From: Aspidiotus rigidus
Lineage: Eukaryota; Arthropoda; Insecta; Hemiptera; Diaspididae
NCBI GenBank assembly: GCA_035079385.1
Contig: JAVHKY010000023.1
Coordinates: forward strand, 7,518,001-7,582,000
Direction: 5' to 3'
Length of the DNA: 64,000 bases
Part shown: piece after piece, positions 46,741 through 58,762 of the stretch
Numbering within the stretch: position 1 is the first letter of the stretch
Layout: every line of letters begins with the position of its first letter
Notes under the pieces: model-generated
What the model was told of the DNA's origin: nothing
Databases searched by the model: none
Seen by the model: only the letters and a program-made list of their open reading frames with translations
Position numbers and translations under genes: made by a program

Positions 46741-47489
46741 CTGTGGTGATTTGTAAGAAAGATCAGGTCAGCGCTAAAGGGTCGAAATGTAAACTACACA
46801 CACTCGGAAATCGGTGCCATTTTGCCGCTAAAATGATCAAAATACATTTCAAAAGATCAACGGCTCCTCCGAATCGTCCGCAGTTATAAAAATCGAAGCA
46901 CGATCGAATATCTCAGAGCGATTGCATACAATTTATAATTACCATTATAAAAATTTTATGATTCAATTTTAGTAACTATTTTCGTTCTTTTAAATATTTT
47001 TGTAAATATCGATATTTTTATGCAAGAACACATTTCGAAATAATTGAACCGTCGAAATTATTGTGGCGCCGAAAGGATTCGTACCTAAACGTTGGCGTCC
47101 AAACAGCCGAGTCGAAACGTCCGCGCCGAAACAAACGGTCACGCCTTTTCTCTTCCTCGGTCACATTTTCTGAGGCTTTGGAGGTATGGACAGGAAAAAA
47201 ACTCACGGGTTCTTTCACGGAGTTAAGCCAAAAGTGTCTATTTTCTGAGATATATATGATAGGAGGGGAGCAGAGAGACTTGGTAAAATGTTAACCTTCA
47301 AGCTATAGATATGAGGTTGCTTGTCGGTGGACAGCGGACGCCGGACTTTTCCGCGAAATAACTATCCCCGTCTGAAGGAATAAGTTCCCTGTTGAAAATG
47401 GGACCAAATCATTTCTCAACATGGCAGTATTGGCATGAATGTGGAGCAGAGAGCCCAAGGAGAAGAAAGGAGTGTGTTATAGATGGTTG
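46741..47489. other. No gene; one dispersed-repeat unit
   Basis: ATATATGATAGGAGGGG at about 47248 and a TCCCTGTTGAAA motif at 47391 belong to the dispersed family. Nothing else was recognised. Confidence 0.35.
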
Positions 47490-49560
47490 GGCTTAATTCT
47501 TAGTGGCGCTACGTCTATTTCTTCATGGCGTTAGGAACAAATTGAAGAGGACTAGAGATCCGGGATTTTTCAAGTAAACAAAGTTTACTGTGGAGTTGAG
47601 AGGACCGAAGATTATGTCATGATGAGATGAGAATGATAGTGAGATTAGAAGTGAGCCAGAAAAGGGTAGAGATCAATGATTGAGCAGCAGAGCTGGGCTT
47701 ACTTAGCTTCTAGATTGACTGTGTCGTGTTCCGGGAGTCCAGTAAGACACGAGGAATTCAGAGAAGAGCATTTGAAGATGGAGAAGAAGTTGAGGTTTTC
47801 AGGGGAGAAAGGAAAAGGTAGAGGTGACCGAGGCAGGAATAGATGGCAAATAGTCCAGAAAGATATATGGAGGCCGAGTTTCTTGTACAGAAGAGCGTGA
47901 TTTCTCCATTGATATAGAGAAGGCGTAGCTAGTTTTGGAACTCGATTTGGATTCATCTGTAAAGTACAGGTTGTGAAGGAAAAATCATTGAGAATAGTTG
48001 CTTTTTTTTATGTATCTAATGCAGATTGTGTTCGGCAATTTCGGTTAGTCGGGCAGGTCGAGGCGAATATTACACGTTGAGATACCCAGGGAGAGGGGGA
48101 TAAGTAGATAGGCAGAAAGGCGTCCAACTTGAGACGTAGTCTGGATGAGATTCTGAAGAAAACAATAAGAGATTGGGAGCGAAGGGAGGAGAGAAAATAG
48201 AGAGTTGGGGGAACTGGGCCGTAGACGCAATCAAATTGGCGGTAAGGGATGATTAAGCGGAATTTTGGAGAATCGGAATACCAGCCTCGACGCACAGGCT
48301 GGTTGTAGGGCTGGTATACACTATACAGAGCACCGAATGCTAATCGTAAGTTAACAGATTGTATTGCGCCCGCCGTAATTTCAAGAGAAAATTATTAGCC
48401 CGCCTCTAGATTGGGGCCCGTCGTCCACTTGAGAAGGGATTAGAGAATTGTGTAGTTGAAAAAGGAGCTTGCGACTGCAAGCAATGCGAGTATGGGATAG
48501 ATATTCAAGGATATTCAGTGAATTTAGACATTTAGGCATTCAGCTCTTAGAAGTTTGATGAGGGGAGTCCAGGAGAATTTGGTGTCGAAGGTTAAGGCCA
48601 AGAAATTTAGTGGAGGATTAGGAGCTAATCTGAAGTTCTGGAGGAGGAGTTGGAGGGGAGAGAAAATACGTAAATGACTTTTATGGAATATCTATAAGTG
48701 AAACGGTTTTCTGTTAGAAAAACGAAATCCACGATCCGAGTTCCAGAAGGAGACCTGAACGAGGGTGAGTTGGAGTAGACGTGTAGCTCGTTTACGGTTT
48801 GAGGAAGTGAGGGAGATATTGGAATAATCTGGAAAAAGTAGTCGGGGAAGGGACAAAGTTTGTTGGATCTCTTATGAGAATTAGGAAGAGAGGAACACTC
48901 TAAACTTCTCACTAGGAGACGTCATTTGAAATAGAGTGGAAAGAAAACTAGTGGTTTTGAATTTAACTGATATGGATCCATCACGAAGAAAGGACTGGAG
49001 AAGGGAGGGTAAATTGCCACGGAGGCCCACCTCAAATAATTTAGAAGAAAATATAGTGTGGCCAAACGAGGGTACCCTTCCTAAAGATCATAGAATACAG
49101 TGTCAAGAGGGTAGATATTATGTAATCATCCTTCAATTTGGGGTTTAAAGTCGAAGATGGCTTGTAAAGTGCTGTATTGTCAGGGAGACCAGGTACCACT
49201 AGATTCGAGAAACCCCATTTTTGCTGGGGATTTTTTTAAAGAGTTTACGTAGAATGGAGGTTAGGGCGATACAATGGTAGTATAAGGGGAGAGAGGAACG
49301 TTTGTAGGTTTTTAAAATATGGAACACGATGGCTAGTTCCCAGGTTAAAGGGTGAGTCTCGGAGTGAGATAGCGTTGGAGAGGGAGAAAAGGAGAAAGGA
49401 GTTGGGGGGATGTTCTCAAGCATGTAGGTGTGAATGTTGTCCGATCCGGAAGCGGTTTTTTTGAAGTTGTCGTGGATGGTGGAGTTAAGTTTGAGTGGGG
49501 TGATAGGAAAATTCTTGACACGTCTTGAGATCCTTTTTTTTATTTTCATACAAGCTTTTT
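47490..49560 (-). mobile_element. I-type non-LTR retrotransposon with RT and RNase H (decayed)
   Basis: Minus strand in order: 49549-49199 is the RT finger region (HDNFKKTASGSDNIHTYMLE, THPLTWELAIVFHILKTYK, LPLYYHCIALTSILRKLFK). Near 48560-48630 is NFLALTFDTKFSWTP, the post-RT segment. Near 48290 SLCVEAGIPILQNSAQSSL fits the Glu-Ala-Gly-Ile-Pro block that follows RT in these elements. Near 47955 LYFTDESKSS is the start of RNase H (Asp of the T-D-x-S box kept). RT motif C was not found, so part of RT is lost. Related to the copy at 7500-10935. Confidence 0.75.
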
Positions 49561-49989
49561 AATCAGTTGGCGAAAAGGGCTCCATCTATTTGTAGATTGA
49601 AGTCTGATGAGACGGGGACATTTTAATCTATTCGAAAACTGTATTGGTTAGGAGAGAGGACATGTTTGATCCGAGGAATTGAAATGGTGTTTCATTTCCA
49701 AGTTCGTCCAAGACACTAGTCAAAGCTGTGGGCATGTAGGGAACAGCAAGGGAGGGGTCTTTACTAGCCAGACACGACCTTTGGATCTATGAATATTTGA
49801 ATTTCAAATATATGTACCAGTTGTAATCGGGAAAATTTTGCTGGCCTATCTATGAACATTCATATTACACAATATGCGAAGACCCATCTGTATAAACTGC
49901 GTCCGTGTGACAGACGCTCTTTTTGCGGAGACCTAATTTTTGTGTGTTTTAGATCATAAACTATCTCTCATATGAAATTTTTTCTAACA

Positions 49990-50213
49990 GGGGATCTGTT
50001 TTAAAGGGGGGTCGGAAAAAACGACGTGCGCCGTCGATCCAAAAACTTGTAAAAATTCGATTGTCGAACTATAGGAGGGGGACTTTGAAAAATTTCGACT
50101 TTCGAGTTGTATACAATAGGAGGGAGATTTGAACAAATTTTAAAAACCTTCAAGATTTCAATTTAGAATCAGTCTCGATATCAACACCCTTTCCACCATA
50201 AAACAGGTTCCCT
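49990..50213. mobile_element. GGGAACCTG-family short inverted-repeat element
   Basis: It begins GGGGATCTGTTTTAAAGG and ends CCATAAAACAGGTTCCC, inverted versions of each other. Inside are two units of TAGGAGGG(G/A)GA(C/T)TT...TTTCGACT. Flanks are also similar between copies, so the true ends may lie further out. Confidence 0.6.
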
Positions 50214-50789
50214 GCGCTCCTCGTTCAACTTTGTTAAGGAAACAGTTGTTTTTTTTAACCATGATTGTTTTCATCTCAGCAATAAGGGCGTCTGCTGGCA
50301 TATTCCTAAGGATCTCTACTTTGTTACTGAATGTATCCAAACTGTGATTATGCATCTTAATCTTATAATTTTTTTGCTTGAACTCGTTGTTGCGGAGATA
50401 TTTTGAGCTAAAATTTCAAACTGAATTTGGTTGTCCATTTTTTTTTTATGATTTTTCTGTGATAAATTTTTCTTTACTGACGCCCTTTGTACAGATGGTT
50501 CTTGTATGAGAAGAGGAGCTTTGGAAAATTCGACTTCCAGTTCCAAGTTGAATGAATGTATAAAACATGAAAAAAATTCTGACTACTGGGCCAAATAGAT
50601 GTTTTTTCTGCCTTGAGGCTTGAAAAAATTGAAGATACAACCTTCCAAGAAACATTACTGTTTGAGACGACAAAATAATCAATTTAAATGAAAAAAATTG
50701 TACTCTAAAGAGCTCCTGCTTCATCTTCCTTGTACGCAAGATATTTGTCAATTATACTCAAGTTAGAAGCGCGTATAAGAGGAGTTATG
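50214..50789. other. No gene recognised
   Basis: Overlapping minus-strand frames here have no recognisable content; the stretch follows the right flank of the short inverted-repeat element. Confidence 0.35.
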
Positions 50790-51080
50790 CCGCCAAAATT
50801 ACCACTAGAAATGTATACGCCAGTCATTCGTCAATTAGTGGCAAATTAGGGGCGCGCAAAAAGTGTTCATACAACTGTACCACCACTACACATGTGTACG
50901 CGAGTTAGGCGTCAATTAGAGGCAAACTAGGGGCGCGCAAAATAGTGTTTGTACAACTGTACCACCACTACACTTGTATACGCGAGAAGATGGCAAAGTA
51001 GTGTGATTGTAGGGGTGCGAGAAAAAGTGATGTTACAACTTTTCTGCAGCTACAACACACATACATTTACACGAGTATTT
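50790..51080. repeat. Diverged tandem repeat, about 95-bp units
   Basis: AGGGGCGCGCAAAA at about 50848 and 50930 and ACAACTGTACCACCACTACAC at 50871 and 50955 define two good units; weaker copies flank them to about 51080. Confidence 0.7.
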
Positions 51081-51169
51081 GCGTGTGTATTGGTGTAGTG
51101 GTGGCCGCGTATACGCATTCACAATTCTACCGCAATAGAAATGTTCAACGGGCATGAAAGGTAGTGAAT

Positions 51170-52020
51170 ATTGTACCAGAAAAGACACAAATCTAATGAG
51201 AAAAATAGCCTCACAGCTATCACGTCAGAAACGCCTAACCATTCTCTTTGAAGACGAAAAATGAAAAACTCTCAATTCCAATTCGTCATCACGAATTTCG
51301 AATAACTTATCTCCTGGAATGATTCTACGCACTCGAATTTTTCCCTAATCTTTTCAGACTGCAGTCTGATGAAATGAGAGAGAATGGCCAAAAAATCTGA
51401 TAAAGAAAGTAGGCTCACAGCTTTATCACGTGAACACCGAATGACATCTAGAATTTATCTCGACTCATTGGGAAGAGCACGTCATGAAGACTTTCAAATG
51501 AAAAAATTTCAAGGAATTTCAACTCGTCGTCACGAATATCAAATAAGAAATGATTCTACCCGCCCAAATTTTTCTCTTACCATTCAATCACAACTAAATT
51601 AGCTATATCACGTAAGAAACGTCTAAAAATGGCCTACAATTCTCTTCGAAAATGAAACGCGTGATCTTCAGCTTCGAATGAAAAAATTTGAAAGAATTTT
51701 AACTCGTCATCACGAATTTTGAATAAACTTGTCTCCTACTGAAATGATTCTACCCAACTGAATTTTTTCTTAACCCTTTCAGACTGCGGTTTGACGAAAT
51801 GAGAGAGAATTCGACGAACAAAATAGGCCTAACCACACCCAAAAATTCTCTTTGTCGACAAAACGTATTATCTTCCTTCGTTTCATTTGAATGAAAAAAT
51901 CTCAAATCCAACTCGACTCGAATGTTTTTCCTTTCCCTTTTAGACTGCAGATTGACGAAATAATGAGAAAAATTAGGATCCCTTCCCTTTCAAACTGTGA
52001 TTTGACGAAATACACGAAAA
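51170..52020. repeat. Degenerate repeats ending in a TTTGACGAAATG box
   Basis: ACTGCAGTCTGATGAAATGAG (51358), ACTGCGGTTTGACGAAATGAG (51783), ACTGCAGATTGACGAAATAA (51944) and AACTGTGATTTGACGAAATA (51993) are related, each preceded by CCTTTCA-type sequence. No coding frame was accepted here. Confidence 0.55.
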
Positions 52021-52023
52021 TTT

Positions 52024-52438
52024 TTAGCTTACATTCTGCTGTTCAGCTTGGACAGTCCGGTTAAAGTAATCCTTGGCCTCTTGTTGAGCATTCTTGAGCT
52101 CCACCTTGGCCTTTTGTTGAGCATTCTTGAGCTCCACCTTGGCCTTTTGTTGAGCATTCTTGAGCTCCACCTTGGCCTTTTGTTGAGCATTCTTGAGCTC
52201 CAAATTATTGTAGGCGACCATTTCAACAAGACTTTCTTCACGCTCTTTCGATGTGAGATTGGCAATGCTCTCGCGAACTTTTTCACGCTCCTTAAAAACA
52301 AATTTTGTTAGGAAAACAATGCCCACCAACGTCTTAGAGCCAACTACAGGATATACTTACTTCTCTTATTTCGTGAAAAATATGACAAGCACATATTGTG
52401 AATAAACACAAAAAGACAAACAACATTAGTCGTTCCAT
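52024..52438 (-). CDS. Small secreted coiled-coil protein with 11-residue repeats, two exons
   Basis: Exon 1 (52438-52361) encodes MERLMLFVFLCLFTICACH and seven more residues: a clear signal peptide with cleavage likely near ACH. It ends at the donor GTAAGTAT. Exon 2 (52290-52024) follows TTTGTTTTTAAG in the same phase 0 and begins EREKVRESIANLTSKEREE. It contains four copies of LKNAQQKAKVE, the last ending QEAKD; three DNA units of 33 bp (52091-52189) are identical, which points to recent expansion or gene conversion. An NLT and an NRT sequon are present. The stop TAA at 52024 is preceded by GTAAGC, so a further exon is possible. The family is unknown to me; the repeats predict a helical rod. 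Confidence 0.65.
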
Positions 52439-55400
52439 TTGTTCATAAATTGAATTGTACCGTACACTTCGAGCTTACGAGCACATCTAGTGTTCGCATT
52501 CAGTATGTGCACATATAGAAAGAATCTAACGTTGATACCTATATGAAACTTTATCTTCAGCGATAATTTTGTAGTCAGATAAAAATCTCTTCAGTTTTTC
52601 AATTATAACTTTCTCAGTTGAGTGTTTTTCAGAATCAAGACTTTCAATTAATGAAGTAGTAGATTAGGAGGGTAGGCCTAAGTACGAATATTGTGATAAA
52701 TTAGTCAACGGTCGACATTATAGAAAACAGATAATCCTCAATTTAATTTTTTCTTCTAAAATTGTGATTGTACAATTTTTTTCCTAGGTTTTCCTTTATA
52801 ATTTTTAACGACAACTAGGTTTGTAGAGAATTCATTCTCAGGGCTCACACATCTATACACATTGGTGTCATATGAATTTCGTCACAATTTTTTTCTCTTT
52901 TCAACACACAGCGAAACGTTACAATTCCTTCTCTCTCTTACTAACGCTGTCTTACGTACGTATTCTCGTCATCTGTTTCCTGACTAAAATGTGACTACAG
53001 ATCTCAATGTCTGTTTCCTGATAAAAAAGCGATCAAATTGTATCAGCATTCTTCTCTTTTCATTACACTGCAAAAACGCTATAATTTTTTCTATCTTCAA
53101 CTAATGCTGTCTCATGAGCGCTCATATCAAGAGCGCGCGGATAAAATAAATATACAGTAGAAAAATCATCTGATCGTTTAGCGTATGTATTCTCACTAAC
53201 TTGTGGGTTTTTTTTTTTAGACTGGCCCTTCCGAAACTGTGCAGAAAAGACCAAATTTGTCAGGGTGCTCAACCCTGAGCCAATCAGAATTGAGAAAATT
53301 TAGAATTAATCAAAACGGGGATGCCACTCAATTTTATCAAAGGGAAAACTGAGAAAAACCAAATTTAGTAAGATCGCAAAATAGATTATAGATTGGCTCA
53401 AAGTTGAGAACCCGCCCAACATACGACGCTCTAAGGGGAAGTTACGCCGAAAGAAAAATTCTTCCCCCGAGTGGAGTTTTCGGCATACTCCACGGACGAA
53501 AAAAAGAAATAAGAAAATATGGTTCAGCCCATTAATGGAGCAAATAAAAACAGAATTAGCTTGGGGCGGAAAAAGAAAATGTTTATTCAACTTGGTGAAA
53601 TAGGGACAGACACTCAAAAAGGAATCAAACAATACAAATAAACAAGTAAAAATAATAAAAGAAAAATAATATGAAATGCATTACATAAAATTGGTAGCAT
53701 AAGAATTGGAATAAAACCCTCCCCCGAAATAGGCAAATTTGTTTAAAAAAATTTAGAAGAAAGGGAGGTGAAAAGTTAATGAAATAAAAATTCCTAGAGC
53801 ATAGGATAAATTAACTGTAATAAAATCAGAATAAAGACAAAGTATATAAAACAAAACGTATCTCAAAAAAAAAAGAGTGATAAATTGTTCGATGAGTTTT
53901 TTTTTTAAAAGAGAAAAGGAGGAGAAAAACCTCAATGACCCCAACCTGGGGAAAAAGCAAATACGCAGCCCAAAGTGCTACGAAATGTTCACATGGCTGG
54001 TCTGAGGGGACAGGAATCCAATAATAAGAAGGGAGGGATGCGCATCAGCGACTTATAGCCCAAGTTCCGAATAATGATGATGACACGTGGGTCCTCGAAT
54101 GTACGAATGATAAAAAAAAATAAAAAGTAATCAAGATAATAAAACTGGCAGACGGGTAAATACAAATACACCGAAGCCCACGGTCAAAAATAAAAAAAAA
54201 ATAAAAAGGATCTTCTCCTCAGCCAGGGAGAAAACAAAACGAAATCCCCGAGCTACGTACTGCCTGTTCGACAGGAAGGGGGAATCAGAGCTCTCCCACT
54301 TTCCTCATAAAATCGAAAAGGAGATAAATGCCAAAAAGAAGAAGAAAGAAAAAATCACAAGATTAAAAAAAAAATTAAGTAAAAAGTACAGATTGTACGT
54401 ACCAAAAGCCGTTGACCCGAGTAGCCGTGCGCACAGTTTTCCGGATTAACTAGCTGGAATAAAAAGAGATTAGTTGCCCAAGAGGAGGGAGGGGAATAAA
54501 TGCTAGCTATCAAAAATTAAAACACACACAAAGGACATAATAAAAATAAACGAGAAATTGAAAATACACGTGTTACACAAAAAAGAAATAAAAAAATAAA
54601 AATAAAATAATGATGATGGGTTATGGGCTTAAATTTGGAGATGGCAGCGGCAGATGATCTTGGGCACAGTCCCCTTTGCCATCGAGGACTGGCCGACGAA
54701 TTGGAAATTATCCGTGCGGCATGGTGGGACGCGGGAATGAGCCCCGCGTATAACGCTTAGCAAGCCATGTCAAAGTATGACACCACACAATCACCAATTA
54801 AATCAGATTTTTTAAAATAATCAAAAGAAAAAATGTTTCGTATGAGACCACTCAACATCGAGAAAGATAACTAACGAAAATCGAATTAAAATTTGGTATG
54901 TAAATCATTGGCATTTAAAAGAAACAGCAACCGACACAGTGTCAATCATTAAGATTTTATAAAAGTTATTGCAGTATTGATTGAAGAAAGGAGCACTATC
55001 GAAACATACGAGAAAAGGCACTTCGTCGAAAACTCGCGAGGTCATCGTGAGACTACCGTGCGATCAGTGCAGGCCAAGACTGACTTACGAACTGTCTTCT
55101 CTCCTGTAGTACCTTTCGAAGAGACCAGAGTCGAAAAAGAAAGAACATTCGAAAATTCGATGCTGGAAGCTTCTAGAAAGTAGACAGAGAGAGAAAGATA
55201 GAAAGAGAGGGTTGGAGGTACAGAAGAAGAAGGTTGACAATTACAAAGTGAAAGATGGAACTGCAATAATGGGGAGACGGAGAAGAACTAGACAAAAAAA
55301 AAAAAAAGTTTTAGATAGTGTATATATAGCAGGGGTGGCAGTCGCGGACATCTAAAAAAAAAAACTTTTAGGCGACATCAATCCGGGACTCAGGTTGTAG

Positions 55401-55991
55401 ATTGTTGCGCGTCTCGAACCACGAAATAATAGACAACGAACACGGAAGTAAGAAAAGCAGGTGGAAGAAGGAACAATACTGGATACCTGTGGTGGTTGAA
55501 GAAAGAAGTAGAAGCAAGTCAGTGTAAAGATGAACAGAGATAGAGGGATTACAGCAGAAATACAGAGTCCGTTCGAAGTTGGTCGTAATTAGGGTGGCGA
55601 TCGTCGAGTTGGCGATTCGACACAGTGAGAATTAAAGATAAAAAAAAAAAAATTACGAAGAGACAGCAACCACGAAAAAATGTGACGCCACAAACTTATG
55701 CTGTCTTGTGGGTGCTCATACCAAGAGCGCGTCTATATTAACGTAGGTACGTATTCTTGTGCAAATTTCATCTCTAGTTGGATGGTTTTATCAAAATGGC
55801 ATCGTCTGAAAATAGCTGACGCTCCTAGTATGAGCACGTTGAATTGCAAGCATAATTTGACTTAATAATCTTTTTAAGTTAGAAGTATTAAAAAAAATGA
55901 AATTTTATATGTAAGTACATTTAAAAACACTAATATTATCAAATATAAATTTTATGATTGGATTTCCTTTAGTTTCTATCATATTTATTAA
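52439..55991. other. No gene recognised; A-rich and featureless, with a diverged repeat pair
   Basis: 53230-54620 is strikingly A-rich on the + strand with no long frame in it. A GCTGTCTCATGAGCGCTCAT box at 53103 has a relative GCTGTCTTGTGGGTGCTCAT at 55700. The frame at 54977-55183 is charged but has no splice or family support. TATATATAGC at 55322 could be a promoter, but no linked gene was found. Confidence 0.4.
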
Positions 55992-56261
55992 AAATTTTTC
56001 CATGTAAATGGAAGTCTACAGAGATTCTTTTTTGATAAAGATGAATTTGATTTTGAGAATATTATACCATATTTCAAAGTTCCTTTTGATAGAACAAGAT
56101 CAAATTATGAAACTTTAATGGACCCGCTTTCTGATAAAATTCAACATTTACCTGAAGACAAAAGGAAAAAGTATAGTAAACTAATGATAAATATTATTGG
56201 TCACTTAAGTGTTTTATCTAGAATGGTTGAAAAAGAAATAGAAATTCTAAATATGCGCTAG
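55992..56261 (+). pseudogene. AT-rich block, frame 1, lacking a start
   Basis: Open between stops with no in-frame ATG near its beginning. It reads RFFFDKDEFDFENIIPYF, then FDRTRSNYETLMDPLSDKI, and ends VEKEIEILNMR. The amphipathic charged C-terminal part predicts helix. Probably the 3' end of a longer lost frame. Unknown family. Confidence 0.4.
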
Positions 56262-56652
56262 CAGAGCAGGTTTGTCCTGTGGATTCCTCAGAAAGATTTT
56301 GAATCTGATGTGGAAATAAATTAGCTTTAGCTAAGAAAGCGAAGCTTTTGTATCTCAATCAAAGATTCTGCTTGCAGAAGCAAGCTTGTCTTGCGACGAG
56401 CCTATCAGGCAATTATGTACATGATTAAATATTATTCATCTATTCACATAAATTAAAAAATTAAATAATGTATATGTGCGACTAAATTGTTGACCAAATC
56501 AAATTTTAAATAGGTAACTCAACAATTATAATTTCATCATCAATCAATAGACACAAAACCTTTTCAAAAGCTCTCATGTTCAAAATAGATATAAAACCAA
56601 CTTGAAACCTGTCAAGATGTAAAAACGGACATAAAAGATCAAGCTCTACGTG

Positions 56653-57313
56653 TTAATTTTTTAATTTCTTAGGTTTTTGATTTATGACTGATTTTTCAGA
56701 CTCACTAGTCTTTGCATAAATTCTTTCTATTTTATCTTTAGATGGAATATCTGAATCTTTGACAGCAACTCTTGTGAATTTATTACCAAAATCTATTTTC
56801 ATTTCATCTACCTTCTTTTGAATTTTCATTAATTCTGAAACTGGCAGTAAATTGAAGGATTTTGTTGTTACAGATATATCCAAACCAGAATCATATTCAA
56901 CAGGTTTGATTTGAGATTTTTCATTACCTATATTTTTTAAGCAATCTATCATTTTCTTCTTTCAATTGTTTTTTCTCTTCTTCCAAATGTTTAGTATTAT
57001 TTAGAAGATTTATTAAATCATTTGATAAATTTTGATAAAGTATATTATTACATCTTGCTTCACAAGCAGGAAGAAAAATTGCATTAACAAGTTTTCTATA
57101 ATTCTTTTTAGTTTCATCATCAAAATTTTTCTCATTAATTCCTTTATGAAATTCTTTGATCAGGTTCATATATGATTTAGCAATATCTGACGTTGATTGA
57201 TTCTCATAATAATGTTTTAAATTTTCTAAATTGAAACTTATCATCTCTTTTATATCAGTGCTAAATGAATTAACTATTGAAGTTGATGTAACTAAAGATT
57301 TTTCATTTGCCAT
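56653..57313 (-). pseudogene. AT-rich block, coiled-coil protein split by a one-base shift
   Basis: 57313-56924 starts MANEKSLVTSTSIVNSFST and runs into a coiled coil (HLEEEKKQLKEENDRLLK). Within an A6 run at about 56931-56940 the frame shifts: the second frame (56952-56653) continues with NEKSQIKPVEYDSGLDI and ends KPKKLKN. The overlap of 29 bases and the seamless continuation show that these were one protein of about 220 residues. A homopolymer slip (mutation or sequencing error) is the simple reading; programmed slippage is the alternative. Divergent from 57477, with a CCATT microsatellite between. Confidence 0.55.
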
Positions 57314-57351
57314 TTATATATAAAAATTTTCTATTTTTTTTTTTTTTTACC

Positions 57352-57436
57352 ATTTACCATTCCACTTTCCATTCTATTTTACCATTTCCCATTCCCTTTT
57401 CCATTCCATTCCATTCCATTCCATTCCATTCCAGTT
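57352..57436. repeat. CCATT/CATTCC microsatellite
   Basis: Imperfect pentamers CCATT repeated through the gap between the two divergent frames of the AT-rich block. Confidence 0.9.
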
Positions 57437-57476
57437 ACCATTTCCCATTCTCAAAATTTTTTAGAAATAAATAATA

Positions 57477-57863
57477 ATGGATCATCCAACACTTATCCAA
57501 TTGATGAGAGAATATGATTTCATAAATAATACAAAAAAATCTTTCAGGGAGGAATATAATATAAGCTTGAAAACTATTAATAAATATCTAATAAAATATG
57601 ATATCCCTCATAGAAGAAATCTGAATAATATAAAAATTAATCGGGATAAAAATGGACGATTTACCTTTGGTATTTTTGAAAAACCTGAAACTAAAGTTTT
57701 ATCACATAGCAATAATAAAGTTGATAAAGATTCTACAGGAAAAGCTTGTATAAATTTGAATAATAATAATATACTCATAAAAGCAGATGAACAAAAAGAA
57801 AATCGAAGTAATAAAAAGTTTGATTATTTATCATTCATTGACAATTTAGAAGGTTTTAAGTGA
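57477..57863 (+). CDS. AT-rich block, helix-turn-helix-like protein
   Basis: 128 codons from ATG 57477. The N-terminal half, FREEYNISLKTINKYLIKYD followed by IPHRRN, has the spacing of a helix-turn-helix in which a short peptide matches a DNA-binding recognition helix, as in many viral and phage regulators; next is RDKNGRFTFGIF. The C-terminal half is Asn/Lys-rich and low in complexity. It ends at TGA, with a further TAA 15 bases on. No upstream TATA box stands out. The function is inferred only from this fold-like pattern. Confidence 0.5.
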   Translation: MDHPTLIQLMREYDFINNTKKSFREEYNISLKTINKYLIKYDIPHRRNLNNIKINRDKNGRFTFGIFEKPETKVLSHSNNKVDKDSTGKACINLNNNNILIKADEQKENRSNKKFDYLSFIDNLEGFK

Positions 57864-58193
57864 GTAATCAATTTATAATCTCAAATCAAGAATTTTCCCC
57901 ATTTTATAAAGATTGAATTTATAGAATCTCGGAAAGATTCATATTCATTTTTATATCCATCTTATATAGTTTCATATTAGTTTTATATCTATTTTAGGTC
58001 TTGGAAGGTTTTAGACATATTTTGATCATATTTTAAGAAGGTTTTAGACATAATTTGGACAGGTTTTGAGAAGGTTTTATGTTGGATTTTATAACTTGGA
58101 AGGATTTAGAAAGGTTTTATAAAGGTTTTGAGAAGGTTTTTTTCCTTATTAAATTTTTATTATAAATTTATTTCTCTTTAAATACCTAGTTCT

Positions 58194-58200
58194 ATATAAG
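58194..58200 (+). promoter_or_regulatory. TATA-like box upstream of the zinc-binding frame
   Basis: TATATAA followed by GCACC, 38 bases before the ATG at 58238. Confidence 0.45.
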
Positions 58201-58237
58201 CACCTTACACTAGTTGCTTTATTAGTTGAAGCTTAAG

Positions 58238-58705
58238 ATGGAAACACTCAGATTTGCTGAGCGGCTTGATTATACCAAGACACACACGCCAACTAGTAAT
58301 TATATTTTACATGATAGATGCAAGTCAACTTGGTTAAATTCAGAGAATAGTGAAATTTTAACAGAATTCAAAGAATATAATGATGAATTTTTACAAAAGT
58401 TGATGTCTACAATTCATTTATTGGAAAATGGTAAATACTGTACTAAATGTAAAAAAATGAAGAGTATAGAAGAATTTGGTAGAAATCAAAACTGGTGTAA
58501 AGAATGTAAGAATACATCATTCAAAGAATATTATAGTAAAAATAAAGAAAAAATGAAAGAAAATTTGAAAAAAGATTATGAAAAAAGAAAGAATCTAATG
58601 ATATATACTTGTGGTAAAGTCATAAATTCTGTATCTTATAAAGCACATCTAAACACAAAATCTCATTATAATCTGCTCAATGAAAATAAAAAAAATCCTT
58701 ATTAA
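58238..58705 (+). CDS. AT-rich block, Cys/His metal-binding-type protein
   Basis: 155 codons from ATG 58238 (METLRFAERLDYTKTHT). The central part has two Cys pairs, YCTKCKKMKSIEEF and NWCKECKN, about 20 residues apart, then a Lys-rich helix of the YYSKNKEKMKENLKK type. The end, YTCGKVINSVSYKAHLNTKS, has a Cys...His...His arrangement of a short zinc finger. This mix of a treble-clef-like Cys cluster, a Lys/Asn/Glu helix and a terminal CG...HL...H finger is common in large DNA viruses and their parasites; that comparison is from memory of the pattern and not a database result. The frame is intact. Confidence 0.55.
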   Translation: METLRFAERLDYTKTHTPTSNYILHDRCKSTWLNSENSEILTEFKEYNDEFLQKLMSTIHLLENGKYCTKCKKMKSIEEFGRNQNWCKECKNTSFKEYYSKNKEKMKENLKKDYEKRKNLMIYTCGKVINSVSYKAHLNTKSHYNLLNENKKNPY

Positions 58706-58762
58706 ATTTTTTTCCTTATTAAATATAATAATAAAAAATGAATTCCAAAAATCAAGTCTTAA

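Noticed and set aside
52091..52189. CRISPR-like array
   Set aside because: The 33-bp units are contiguous with no spacers and lie within a reading frame in a eukaryotic genome.
54620..54770. Ribosomal RNA fragment
   Set aside because: The stretch is relatively GC-rich and looks structured, but it contains none of the conserved rRNA sequences I know.
54977..55183. Charged 68-codon frame as a gene
   Set aside because: No splice sites, family match or upstream start support; composition is like the neighbouring noncoding A-rich sequence.
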